64,000 bases of DNA, from NCBI GenBank assembly GCA_045536025.1, contig JAZSMT010000025.1, positions 11,139 to 75,138 of the forward strand. Direction: 5' to 3'. This DNA is from HGM11412 sp045536025 (GTDB lineage: Bacteria > Bacillota > Clostridia > Christensenellales > Borkfalkiaceae). Below are positions 17,156-23,665 of this stretch, piece by piece (within the stretch, counting starts at the first letter, position 1; each line of letters opens with the position of its first letter). A program made the position numbers and the translations under genes. The notes below the pieces were generated by a model. It made no database searches. It was not told the DNA's origin and worked only from the letters and a program-made list of their open reading frames with translations.

Positions 17156-17253
17156 TAGGTAATTTTAATTAAAAATCAACTTTTTGCTTAATTTTATAAA
17201 TTGAAGTTTAATTCTTAACCTTGTTAAACCTTATTCCATAAGTGGTGCAATAA

Positions 17254-17269
17254 GCGGAAGCGGTGGGAT
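17254..17269 (-). repeat. Duplicated 3' end of tRNA-Ser
   Basis: GCGGAAGCGGTGGGAT is identical to 17413-17428, the T-arm and acceptor end of the intact tRNA-Ser. No complete tRNA surrounds it. It overlaps the left stem of the candidate RNA at 17262. Confidence 0.7.
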
Positions 17270-17363
17270 ACAGCCATACCCTATAAATAGGGGACTCTGG
17301 CTGAGCTTAGTTCGTCAAGTAAGCCCGTCAAATGACGGCCGAACCTACGGTTCTCATCCCACC
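17262..17363 (+). ncRNA. Candidate structured RNA, unknown family
   Basis: About 102 bases close with a perfect 8-bp stem, GGTGGGAT (17262-17269) with ATCCCACC (17356-17363). Inside are CAGCCA/TGGCTG capped by CCCTAT-AA-ATAGGG, and GTTCG/CGAAC enclosing CCGTCA-AA-TGACGG, giving a three-way-junction shape. A terminator follows at 17375 on the plus strand. It matches no RNA family I can recall (not SRP, 6S, tmRNA or a known riboswitch). The strand is uncertain, because the same terminator serves tRNA-Ser on the minus strand. Confidence 0.4.
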
Positions 17364-17374
17364 TTTATTCAAAC

Positions 17375-17408
17375 AAAAAAAGCAAGTAAACACGCTACTT
17401 GCTTTTTT
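17375..17408. terminator. Bidirectional terminator beside tRNA-Ser
   Basis: AAAAGCAAGTA pairs with TACTTGCTTTT around seven bases, with A and T tracts on either side. It can end tRNA-Ser (minus) and the candidate RNA (plus). Confidence 0.8.
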
Positions 17409-17410
17409 GT

Positions 17411-17499
17411 TGGCGGAAGCGGTGGGATTCGAACCCACGATACGTTGCCGTATACCTGATTTCGAGTCAGGGCCGTTATGACCTCTTCGATACACTTCC
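17411..17499 (-). tRNA. tRNA-Ser (CGA)
   Basis: An 89-base class II cloverleaf with encoded CCA. The acceptor GGAAGTG pairs with CGCTTCC. The anticodon arm CCTGA-CTCGAAA-TCAGG gives CGA. The long variable arm TATACGGCAACGTAT and T-arm GTGGGTTCGAATCCCAC are typical of serine tRNAs. Confidence 0.95.
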
Positions 17500-17555
17500 A
17501 TATTTAGTATTTAGTTTTACACTCGGAGGTCGGCGTTCGCTTTCGCTCGGCTAAA

Positions 17556-17575
17556 GACCTCTTCGATACACTTCC
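17556..17575 (-). repeat. Duplicated 5' end of tRNA-Ser
   Basis: GACCTCTTCGATACACTTCC repeats bases 17480-17499 exactly. On the minus strand it reads as the acceptor and D-arm start of tRNA-Ser, followed by unrelated sequence that folds as GAGGTC...GACCTC. It is an incomplete copy upstream of the intact gene. Confidence 0.75.
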
Positions 17576-17584
17576 GTTTTAAAT

Positions 17585-17704
17585 CGTTATAAACGTCGTT
17601 ATGCTTTGTTACTGCAACTTTTTAACAATTCAATGACCTACAAGGTATATTTCACCGTTAAAAAGTCTTGTGCCTCGCCTAACTTGTTTCTAACGTCCTA
17701 AAAG
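17585..17704. repeat. Interspersed hairpin repeat, copy B
   Basis: It contains GTCGTTATGC at the left, a central ATGACC-TACAA-GGTATAT core, and GCCTCGCCTAACTTGTTTCTAACGTC at the right. It is in tandem with copy C and lies upstream of tRNA-Ser relative to that gene. Confidence 0.65.
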
Positions 17705-17818
17705 TTTTCATTTATTTACGGCGTAATACTTTGTTGTGCTCTGCTTTATTCACTCGTGTACAAAAGTACATATCCTTTCATAAATGCTCGCACGCCTCGT
17801 CTTACTTGTAACTAACAA
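17705..17818. repeat. Interspersed hairpin repeat, copy C
   Basis: A more decayed copy: TTTACGGCGTAATAC at the left, a GTGTACAAAAGTACAT core hairpin, and GCCTCGTCTTACTTGTAACTAAC at the right. The 209 bases that follow, up to 18027, are AT-rich; apart from the ribosome site of the next gene I see nothing definite in them. Confidence 0.55.
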
Positions 17819-18027
17819 CTTGATGTTGCTTTGCAAAAATTTAACTAGCCATAAAAACGTTGCAGTAAGCAAAGTTTTATCGAGCAAAGGTATTTTAACA
17901 TATTTTTTTGATTTTGTATATTATTTTAAGGTAATATTTTCAAAAAAATAAAATATTAAAATTTTTATATATTACGACAGGCGTTTGGCAATAAATGCAA
18001 CTATCATAAAATAAAAAGAGGCTAAAA

Positions 18028-18216
18028 ATGAAAGATTTGTTCAAATATAAGAATAAAACGGTTGAGATATTATGTGATAACGGCGAGGTAATTAAAGGGG
18101 TTGTTAATATTAGTTATGATATAAATTACAGCCCTATATTAAAAATTGATGGTTTACATAGTTACGTATACCCTGAAAACGTAAACAAAATAAAAATAAT
18201 AAAAAATTCAGGATAG
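18028..18216 (+). CDS. Small basic protein, possible Sm-like barrel
   Basis: A 62-residue protein with GAGG 7-8 bases before the ATG. The pattern KTVEILCDNGEVIKGVVNI, then LKIDG, then YPENVNKIKII looks like five short beta strands of an Sm/SH3-type barrel (strand, DNG turn, GVV strand, VNKI strand). This is a shape impression, not a family match. It stands alone upstream of the lipoprotein promoter. Function unknown. Confidence 0.6.
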   Translation: MKDLFKYKNKTVEILCDNGEVIKGVVNISYDINYSPILKIDGLHSYVYPENVNKIKIIKNSG

Positions 18217-18223
18217 AACGCTG

Positions 18224-18252
18224 TTGACAAAAAAAATAAATATTTATATAAT
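18224..18252 (+). promoter_or_regulatory. Consensus promoter of the lipoprotein gene
   Basis: A perfect TTGACA (18224-18229), 17 bases, and a perfect TATAAT (18247-18252), followed by GGGGGAG and ATG at 18279. Confidence 0.9.
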
Positions 18253-18278
18253 AAAATAAGTAAAAAGGGGGAGTTAAT

Positions 18279-18623
18279 ATGAGAAAATTTGCAAAATTTA
18301 TATCTTTAATAATGATACTTGTTATGTCGGCGTTAATTTTAACTGCGTGTGTTCCCTCTGACGTTGACTCGGCGAAAGAAAAGATGGAAAAAGCAGGATA
18401 TTTTGTTATTTATTATACAGATTATGATGAAGATAAAGGTGTTGTTGGTGGAATAATAGCGACAAAAATTGGCGATGGGCTTATTGCTTTATATTTTAAT
18501 TCTTCTAAAGAGGCAAAAGAGTATGCTGAGGGTTGGACTGATAGCAAATACGATAAAGTAGAGTATAGTGGTAAGTGGGCGTTTATCGGAACGGAAGACG
18601 CTATAGAAGATTTTAAAGCTTAA
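18279..18623 (+). CDS. Small lipoprotein
   Basis: A 114-residue protein with a lipoprotein signal: basic RKFAKF, a hydrophobic core, and lipobox LTAC with the acylated Cys at residue 24. The mature part, about 90 residues, has YFVIYYTDYDEDKGVVGGI, a strand, and a helix with KEAKEYAEGW. It is probably an alpha/beta domain on the outer face of the membrane. The promoter is an exact consensus, so expression may be high. I do not recognise the family. A terminator follows, so it is monocistronic. Confidence 0.8.
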   Translation: MRKFAKFISLIMILVMSALILTACVPSDVDSAKEKMEKAGYFVIYYTDYDEDKGVVGGIIATKIGDGLIALYFNSSKEAKEYAEGWTDSKYDKVEYSGKWAFIGTEDAIEDFKA

Positions 18624-18627
18624 AATT

Positions 18628-18653
18628 AAGACCGTGCTTGGCACGGTCTTTTT
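18628..18653 (+). terminator. Terminator of the lipoprotein gene
   Basis: GACCGTGC-TTG-GCACGGTC followed by TTTTT. A second smaller hairpin, GCGGTTTAAAAAACCGC, follows at about 18662-18678. Confidence 0.9.
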
Positions 18654-18775
18654 AATAAAAAAAGCGGTTTAAAAAACCGCAAATATCTTTCCCACCTTTT
18701 AATCATAACACAAAAAATGCCCATTGTAAATAGGTTTTTTAAAAATAAAGTTGAGCAAAATTTTTACGTTTTGTA

Positions 18776-18804
18776 TTGACTAAGGCTGATATCTATTTTA
18801 TAAT
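18776..18804 (+). promoter_or_regulatory. Promoter of the micro-ORF transcript
   Basis: TTGACT (18776-18781), 17 bases, TATAAT (18799-18804). The predicted transcript runs from about 18811 to the terminator at 19055-19087, roughly 275 bases, and contains no long open frame. Confidence 0.8.
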
Positions 18805-18831
18805 AAAATTACCAAAAGGGAGGACGGACCG

Positions 18832-18840
18832 ATGAACTAA
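18832..18840 (+). other. Micro-ORF 1 (start-stop, Met-Asn)
   Basis: ATG AAC TAA preceded by GGGAGG at a normal distance. A two-codon frame with a strong ribosome site is more likely a regulatory start-stop unit than a peptide gene. Confidence 0.4.
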
Positions 18841-18848
18841 GCTAAGTT

Positions 18849-18870
18849 ACCTACTATTTAAATAGGAGGT
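18849..18870 (+). promoter_or_regulatory. Hairpin masking the ribosome site of micro-ORF 2
   Basis: ACCT-A-CTATTTAAATAG-G-AGGT folds on itself (one mismatch), pairing ACCT with the AGGT of the AGGAGG site at 18864-18869. It begins nine bases after the stop of micro-ORF 1, so a ribosome there could open it. Confidence 0.5.
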
Positions 18871-18877
18871 TAAAATC

Positions 18878-18925
18878 TTGAAAATCCCCAAAAAATTCAA
18901 TTTTACTACCATTAAAAAATTTTAG
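18878..18925 (+). CDS. Micro-ORF 2 (15-residue basic peptide)
   Basis: Starts at TTG (18878) eight bases after a perfect AGGAGG and encodes MKIPKKFNFTTIKKF. The peptide is basic and amphipathic in composition. It may be a real peptide, a leader for regulation, or the N-terminal remnant of a decayed gene; the sequence alone does not decide. Confidence 0.35.
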   Translation: MKIPKKFNFTTIKKF

Positions 18926-18940
18926 TTTAGGAGAAAGCCA

Positions 18941-18967
18941 ATGTACCACTTAGGCTCAACCAAGTAG
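18941..18967 (+). CDS. Micro-ORF 3 (8 residues, followed by open frame after TAG)
   Basis: ATG at 18941 follows AGGAG at a good spacing and encodes MYHLGSTK before TAG. The same frame then stays open for 23 further codons (18968-19036), reading QVSINKGAKAQVSNKYKR and so on to TAA at 19037. Either this is an 8-residue peptide or a 31-residue basic protein interrupted by one stop codon. Confidence 0.35.
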   Translation: MYHLGSTK

Positions 18968-19054
18968 CAAGTATCCATCAATAAAGGTGCAAAAGCACAA
19001 GTAAGTAATAAATATAAAAGAGTGGAAAAAGCTAAGTAAAACTTAATAAATTGT

Positions 19055-19087
19055 AAAGCGACAATCGTTATGATTGTCGCTTTTATT
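19055..19087. terminator. Terminator of the micro-ORF transcript
   Basis: AAAGCGACAATC pairs with GATTGTCGCTTT around GTTAT, then TTATTTT. It also lies just past the stop of the convergent symporter gene. Confidence 0.85.
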
Positions 19088-19090
19088 TTG

Positions 19091-20587
19091 TTAATCAATT
19101 TCGTCAAGATTAGTGCCTGTTTTTGAATTTTTAAGCCAAATAAAGTAAACTGCAATAAGCGCCGTTACAATAATTAAGGAAGTAAGCGCTACGCCTAAGC
19201 CGTTCGGGTCAAACGTGCCGTTTGGCCAAATAAGACCGATAAGCCCAAAAATTTCAATAACCGCAATAAGAAGAGGAACTACGAATTTGATAGCATAGCT
19301 AAAAACTTTTGCAACTTTTTCGTTAAGCCCGTCCTCGTTAAGTTCAATGGTTGAGTTTTTCGGGCCGATAAACCAACCTACTGCAACGCAAGAAAATAGT
19401 GCGCATATAGGCATTAACACGGTGTTGGTAACGGTGTCTAAAAAGGTTAGATAGTCCATGCCGAAAATTTGAAGTTCAGAACTTCCATTAAGCATATTAC
19501 CAAGTGAAATGCCTACTGGGATAGAAAGAGCAAAGGTTAATATTGCAACTGCTAAAGTGGATATTTTTCTCTTCATTTTAAATTTTTGAATAATGAATTG
19601 GCTAGATACTTCCATAATGGATATAACCGACGTAACCGCGGCAATAACAACCATAGCAAAGAAGAAGAACTCTATTACGTGCCCAATAGGGCCAATGCTT
19701 TCAAAAACCTTAGGCAACGTTTCGAACATAAGCATAAGACCTTGAAGGTCCATAGACTCTGCGGGAATACCTTCAATTGACGCAAAGTGAAATACCGCTG
19801 GGAAGATAGCCATACCAGCAAGAAGAGCAACGAAGGTATCGAAAACACAAATCATACTTGCCGATTTTAAAAGGTTAATTTCCTTTCCCGTATACGAGCC
19901 GTAAACTATCATTGCGCCCATACCGAGTGAAAGGGAATAAAACGCTTGCCCCATGGCTGCGAGGACGGAACTCCACGTAATTTTAGAAAAGTCGGGTATA
20001 AGGTAAAATTTTAAACCGTCAGCAACGCCTTCGCCTAAAAAGAGGACGAAGATAACAACTAAAACTAAAAGTATAAAGAGTGCGGGCATTAAAACTTTAG
20101 AAGCTTTTTCAATACCACCTTTAACGCCTGCCATTACGACAACGAGCGCAAATATAAGAAAGATAGCGGTAAAGATAATTACTTCCCACTCGGTACCTGC
20201 AAAGTTAGCGAGGTTGCCGGTGTTTCCCCAAAAAGAATTGAAGGCAAACTTAACCGTGTAACCGCCAAGCACCGAATAGTAAAAGGTAATAATCAAGGGA
20301 ACGATTATAGCAACGAGGCCGAACCAGCCTATATTTTTATTTATGATTTTAAACGAGGTTATAGGGTTAGCTTGTGAACGCCTACCTAAAAATATTTCGC
20401 AAATCATAGTTAAAAAACCGATAAACAACACGCATGCGATATATAAAATTACGAACGCCGCACCGCCGTTTTCAGCCGTTTTAAAGGGGAACCCCCATAA
20501 GTTACCAAGCCCAACTGCCGAGCCTGCCGCTGCAAGCACGAAACCTATTCCACTTGCAAAACCGCCTTTTTTCTGAGTGTTTTCCAT
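19091..20587 (-). CDS. Sodium-dependent transporter, NSS/SNF family
   Basis: A 498-residue membrane protein of the neurotransmitter:sodium symporter family (LeuT fold). The N-terminal signature GFVLAAAGSAVGLGNLWGFPF provides the Na+/substrate site in the unwound TM1, and ENGGAAFVILY in TM2 is also characteristic. About 12 hydrophobic helices are visible. Bacterial members import amino acids with sodium; the substrate is not readable here. GGGAG lies 7-8 bases before the ATG. It is monocistronic, with its own promoter and a shared terminator. Confidence 0.92.
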   Translation of the reverse strand: MENTQKKGGFASGIGFVLAAAGSAVGLGNLWGFPFKTAENGGAAFVILYIACVLFIGFLTMICEIFLGRRSQANPITSFKIINKNIGWFGLVAIIVPLIITFYYSVLGGYTVKFAFNSFWGNTGNLANFAGTEWEVIIFTAIFLIFALVVVMAGVKGGIEKASKVLMPALFILLVLVVIFVLFLGEGVADGLKFYLIPDFSKITWSSVLAAMGQAFYSLSLGMGAMIVYGSYTGKEINLLKSASMICVFDTFVALLAGMAIFPAVFHFASIEGIPAESMDLQGLMLMFETLPKVFESIGPIGHVIEFFFFAMVVIAAVTSVISIMEVSSQFIIQKFKMKRKISTLAVAILTFALSIPVGISLGNMLNGSSELQIFGMDYLTFLDTVTNTVLMPICALFSCVAVGWFIGPKNSTIELNEDGLNEKVAKVFSYAIKFVVPLLIAVIEIFGLIGLIWPNGTFDPNGLGVALTSLIIVTALIAVYFIWLKNSKTGTNLDEID

Positions 20588-20618
20588 ATTATTCTCCCAA
20601 ATTTCAAATAACTTTTAT

Positions 20619-20647
20619 ATTTTAACAAATACTTGTTAAAAGGTCAA
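20619..20647 (-). promoter_or_regulatory. Symporter promoter with palindrome in the spacer
   Basis: On the minus strand: TTGACC (20647-20642), 17 bases, TAAAAT (20624-20619). Between the boxes lies the inverted repeat TTTAACAA-ATAC-TTGTTAAA (20621-20640), placed where a repressor would block RNA polymerase. Confidence 0.6.
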
Positions 20648-20712
20648 TTCAAATTAAGCAAAATTTAAAATTATCTATAATGGTAAATTTTTATTAAATT
20701 TAAATGAAATAC

Positions 20713-20747
20713 TTTACATAATTTATAATAAATGGTAAAATTTTACC
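20713..20747 (+). promoter_or_regulatory. Promoter and palindromic operator of the HTH-NAD synthetase gene
   Basis: TTTACA (20713-20718), 17 bases, TAAAAT (20736-20741). The -10 lies inside the perfect 14-bp palindrome GGTAAAATTTTACC (20734-20747). A partial copy, AATGGTAAATTTTT, lies about 53 bases upstream (20678-20691). The HTH domain of the encoded protein is an obvious candidate ligand. Confidence 0.6.
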
Positions 20748-20757
20748 GAGGTGTATT

Positions 20758-22830
20758 ATGAAAAAGGGATTAGAGCAAATAAAATTAGCAAAAACTGATA
20801 AAGGTATTACCAATGCAGAGCTTTCAAAACTTAGCGGTGTACCTTTTGGTACGGTAAATAAAATTTTATCCGGTGCGACTAAAAGCATTAAAGCTGAAAC
20901 GCTTGATAAGCTTTATTCGGCGTTATCTATAACATCATTCGTTGAGTATAAATCTCCGCTTGTCCACGGTTTTTGTAAAGTAGGAGCGTACACCCCCGAA
21001 ATAACTCTCGGAGGGGTAGAGGAGAACGTTAATAAAATAATTAGCGGTATCGTCGAGGCTAACAGATTAGGTGTTTCGCTACTAGTTTTCCCTAAGCTTT
21101 GCTTAACGGGCGCTACGCTTGGAAATTTATATTACCAACAAGCTTTGCTGTCATCCGCTGTTAACGGCTTGTTTGAAATAGCACGAAAAACCTCTCGTTT
21201 GCATATAACTTCAGTTATAGGTTTACCTCTTAAAGTAAACGGTAAAATTTTCAGCGTAGGGGCGGTTGTTTCTCGCGGTAAAATTATAGGTGTAGTTCCT
21301 GAAAATAATCCAAGCGATAACGTATTTTCTGCCTATAACGGTTTTGAAATCGTTACCCTTATGGGTAACGAAATACCGTTTGGCAATATGTTGTTCTGCG
21401 CAAGTAATGCGCACGAACTTTTCTTTAACGTAGAGTTTTCAACCGACTTATTTGGTTTGCCGATTAATAATAATTGTGAAAAATCGCTAATAACCCTCTC
21501 TCTTTCGGCGCTTGCTCAAACGGTAGGTAAAAGCGAGAGGATAAAAACTCTTATATCAGCTCAGTCGTCAAGGGTTAAAACTGCTTACGTTTTAGCTGAA
21601 GCAGGTTACGGCGAATCGACTACCGATTGCGTATATTCGGGCGAGAATTTTATATTTGAAAACGGCAAGCTTATTGCCGAGAGTAAAAGGTTTACTTCGG
21701 GGCTTACCGTAAGCGAGATTGACGTTGAATTTTTATCGAGTGAAAAAAGTAAAATTCAAGCGACTGTAAACGGCGGTAATTATCAAGAAATTCCCTTTAT
21801 ATTATCTGCTGAAAAGTTTACTCTTTCTCGCAGTTTTGACAAAATGCCTTTCGTTCCCCAAAACAGCCTAAAAATGCAAGAGAGGGCGGAGCTAATTTTA
21901 GATATTCAAGCAAACGCTTTAAAAAGGCGTATTTTGCATACCCACGCTAAAACTCTAGTTATCGGTGTTTCGGGCGGGCTTGACAGCACGCTAGCACTCC
22001 TCGTTGCCGTTCGTGCAGTAAAGCTATGTGGTATGAGCGAGAAAGACGTAATTGCAATAACGATGCCGTGCTTTGGAACGACTAAGAGAACTAAAAATAA
22101 CGCCTACGACCTTTGTTCGGCACTCGGCGTAACGCTTAAAGAAATTAGTATTAAAAACGCTGTAACTCAGCATTTTGAAGATATAGGTCAAAGTGCGGAT
22201 ATTCACGACGTTACTTTTGAAAACAGCCAAGCGCGTGAAAGAACGCAAGTTTTAATGGATTATGCTAATAAAACGGGCGGTTTGGTTGTTGGCACGGGCG
22301 ACTTGAGCGAGCTTGCTCTTGGCTGGGCAACCTATAACGGTGACCATATGAGTAATTATAGCGTAAACTGTTCAATACCCAAAACGCTAATTAGATATTT
22401 AGTTCAGTACGAAAGTGCTAAGGGTAGCAAATTGTTAAAAGATACGTTACTTGATATCTTAGATACCCCTGTATCTCCCGAGTTAGTTCCGCCAAAGGAG
22501 GGTGAAATCACTCAAAAGACGGAAGATATAGTAGGGCCGTATATTCTTCACGATTTCTATCTCTATCACGCGATAAGAAGATGTTCAATGCCGTCCAAGA
22601 TATTTTATATTGCAAAGCACGTGTTTAAAAAAGATTTTACGCCCGAGGTTTTATATAAGTGGCTTGAAAATTTTTATAAAAGATTTTTTGCTCAGCAATT
22701 TAAGCGTTCGTGCGTGCCTGACGGGGTTAAGGTGGGTTCGGTAAGCCTATCCCCAAGAGGCGATTTCGCTATGCCGAGCGACGCATATTCAAGCGAGTGG
22801 CTTAAAGATTTAAAAAATATCACGATTTAA
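20758..22830 (+). CDS. nadE: XRE HTH-degenerate glutaminase-NAD synthetase fusion
   Basis: A 690-residue protein in three parts. Residues 1-60 are an XRE-type HTH (NAELSKLSGVPFGTVNKIL). Residues 72-330 follow the nitrilase-type glutaminase of glutamine-dependent NAD synthetases, but the catalytic Glu-Lys-Cys appears replaced: FPEL is FPKL (Lys113), VPK is VPE (Glu182), and EICED is EFSTD (Ser228). Residues 370-690 are an intact synthetase: SGGLDS P-loop (405-410), GTGDLSELALGW, and HMSNYSVNCSIPKT. It should make NAD from deamido-NAD with ammonia rather than glutamine. GAGG precedes the ATG, so the fused start is well supported. The HTH plus its promoter palindrome suggest autoregulation, as an inference by analogy with enterobacterial NadR. 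Confidence 0.88.
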   Translation: MKKGLEQIKLAKTDKGITNAELSKLSGVPFGTVNKILSGATKSIKAETLDKLYSALSITSFVEYKSPLVHGFCKVGAYTPEITLGGVEENVNKIISGIVEANRLGVSLLVFPKLCLTGATLGNLYYQQALLSSAVNGLFEIARKTSRLHITSVIGLPLKVNGKIFSVGAVVSRGKIIGVVPENNPSDNVFSAYNGFEIVTLMGNEIPFGNMLFCASNAHELFFNVEFSTDLFGLPINNNCEKSLITLSLSALAQTVGKSERIKTLISAQSSRVKTAYVLAEAGYGESTTDCVYSGENFIFENGKLIAESKRFTSGLTVSEIDVEFLSSEKSKIQATVNGGNYQEIPFILSAEKFTLSRSFDKMPFVPQNSLKMQERAELILDIQANALKRRILHTHAKTLVIGVSGGLDSTLALLVAVRAVKLCGMSEKDVIAITMPCFGTTKRTKNNAYDLCSALGVTLKEISIKNAVTQHFEDIGQSADIHDVTFENSQARERTQVLMDYANKTGGLVVGTGDLSELALGWATYNGDHMSNYSVNCSIPKTLIRYLVQYESAKGSKLLKDTLLDILDTPVSPELVPPKEGEITQKTEDIVGPYILHDFYLYHAIRRCSMPSKIFYIAKHVFKKDFTPEVLYKWLENFYKRFFAQQFKRSCVPDGVKVGSVSLSPRGDFAMPSDAYSSEWLKDLKNITI

Positions 22831-22842
22831 CTTATTAGTTTT

Positions 22843-22871
22843 AAAAACTACGCTAGCTAGCGTAGTTTTTT
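22843..22871 (+). terminator. Terminator of the NAD synthetase gene
   Basis: AAAAACTACGCTAG pairs with CTAGCGTAGTTTTT, and further T residues follow. Confidence 0.85.
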
Positions 22872-22880
22872 ACTTTGCTA

Positions 22881-22909
22881 TTGAAAAAATGTAAAAAGTA
22901 TGTTAAAAT
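22881..22909 (+). promoter_or_regulatory. Promoter of the formate/nitrite channel gene
   Basis: TTGAAA (22881-22886), 17 bases, with extended -10 TGTTAAAAT (TAAAAT 22904-22909). Confidence 0.7.
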
Positions 22910-22935
22910 AACAAAAAAAGATAAAAGGAACTTAT

Positions 22936-23619
22936 ATGATACAAAAATTTAACCGCGGTGCACTTAACGACTTTATTCACTTTTTGCTGATGACGTTACT
23001 TTCGGGTTGTATGATAGGAATTTGCGCCACCTCGTCGTTAACGGCAATCGCTTTAGTTGACGGTGGGCGAATAGTAGGCTCGCTTTTATTTTCTTTGGGT
23101 ATGTTCGTTATACTTGCCTTTGAAATGAAACTGTTTACCGGTTTGATACCTAAAATCCCGCATACAAACCCCAAGTCTTACTGGCAACTTCCCGTATGCT
23201 TAATTGGAAATTTAATTGGCGTTTTTATAGTCTATCTTTTAGTTAGCGCCACTTATTATTCAAGTGAAGTATTAACGGCAGGTAGTTACTTGATAGGCTC
23301 AAAACTCTCTCGCGATAACTGGGCAATATCCGCCCTTTCCTCTGGTATACTTTGCGGAATTTTAATAACGCTTTCAATTCTCAGCGTTGACCACTCGCAT
23401 AAAAAAGGGCTTAGCGCCAACGTTGGCGTAATGTTTCCCATTATCGTATTTGTGTTTTGCGGTTTTGATCACTCTATAGCAAATATGTTCTACTTTTTTT
23501 GCTTGGGTGAAATGTCTTGGAAGGTAATAGGTTATAATTTACTTACTATACTTGGAAATTTAATAGGCGGAATAATACTCCCCCTTGTGTTAAAATTAAG
23601 AGATAACGATCCTGTGTAA
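22936..23619 (+). CDS. Formate/nitrite transporter family channel
   Basis: A 227-residue protein with six hydrophobic helices. VFCGFDHSIANMFYF matches the FNT signature with the central His of the pore (residue about 180), and GNLIG occurs in both halves as in other FNT repeats. FNT proteins are pentameric channels for formate, nitrite, hydrosulfide or lactate. In a fermenting anaerobe formate export is the likely job. It is monocistronic and faces a UreI/AmiS-like gene across a terminator. Confidence 0.88.
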   Translation: MIQKFNRGALNDFIHFLLMTLLSGCMIGICATSSLTAIALVDGGRIVGSLLFSLGMFVILAFEMKLFTGLIPKIPHTNPKSYWQLPVCLIGNLIGVFIVYLLVSATYYSSEVLTAGSYLIGSKLSRDNWAISALSSGILCGILITLSILSVDHSHKKGLSANVGVMFPIIVFVFCGFDHSIANMFYFFCLGEMSWKVIGYNLLTILGNLIGGIILPLVLKLRDNDPV

Positions 23620-23623
23620 TTAT

Positions 23624-23652
23624 AAATGCGCACCTTTTGGGTGCGCATTTAA
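23624..23652. terminator. Bidirectional terminator between channel genes
   Basis: AAATGCGCACC pairs with GGTGCGCATTT around five bases, between convergent genes. Confidence 0.85.
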
Positions 23653-23665
23653 TTTGGTTATAAAA

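Noticed and set aside
17262..17363. Hammerhead or HDV-like ribozyme in the candidate RNA.
   Set aside because: The CUGAUGA...GAA hammerhead core is absent on both strands, and the nested HDV pseudoknot cannot be drawn.
17254..17428. attL/attR pair of a genomic island, from the duplicated tRNA-Ser 3' end.
   Set aside because: The copies are only about 160 bases apart with no integrase between them, and the 5' end is duplicated too, which site-specific integration does not explain.
18811..18940. CsrA-sponge RNA, because of several GGA motifs.
   Set aside because: Almost all the GGA motifs are parts of well-placed ribosome sites before start codons, which explains them more simply.
18941..19039. 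Pyrrolysine or other recoding at the in-frame TAG of micro-ORF 3.
   Set aside because: No pyl genes are seen and TAG is used as an ordinary stop elsewhere; the downstream frame may be open by chance.
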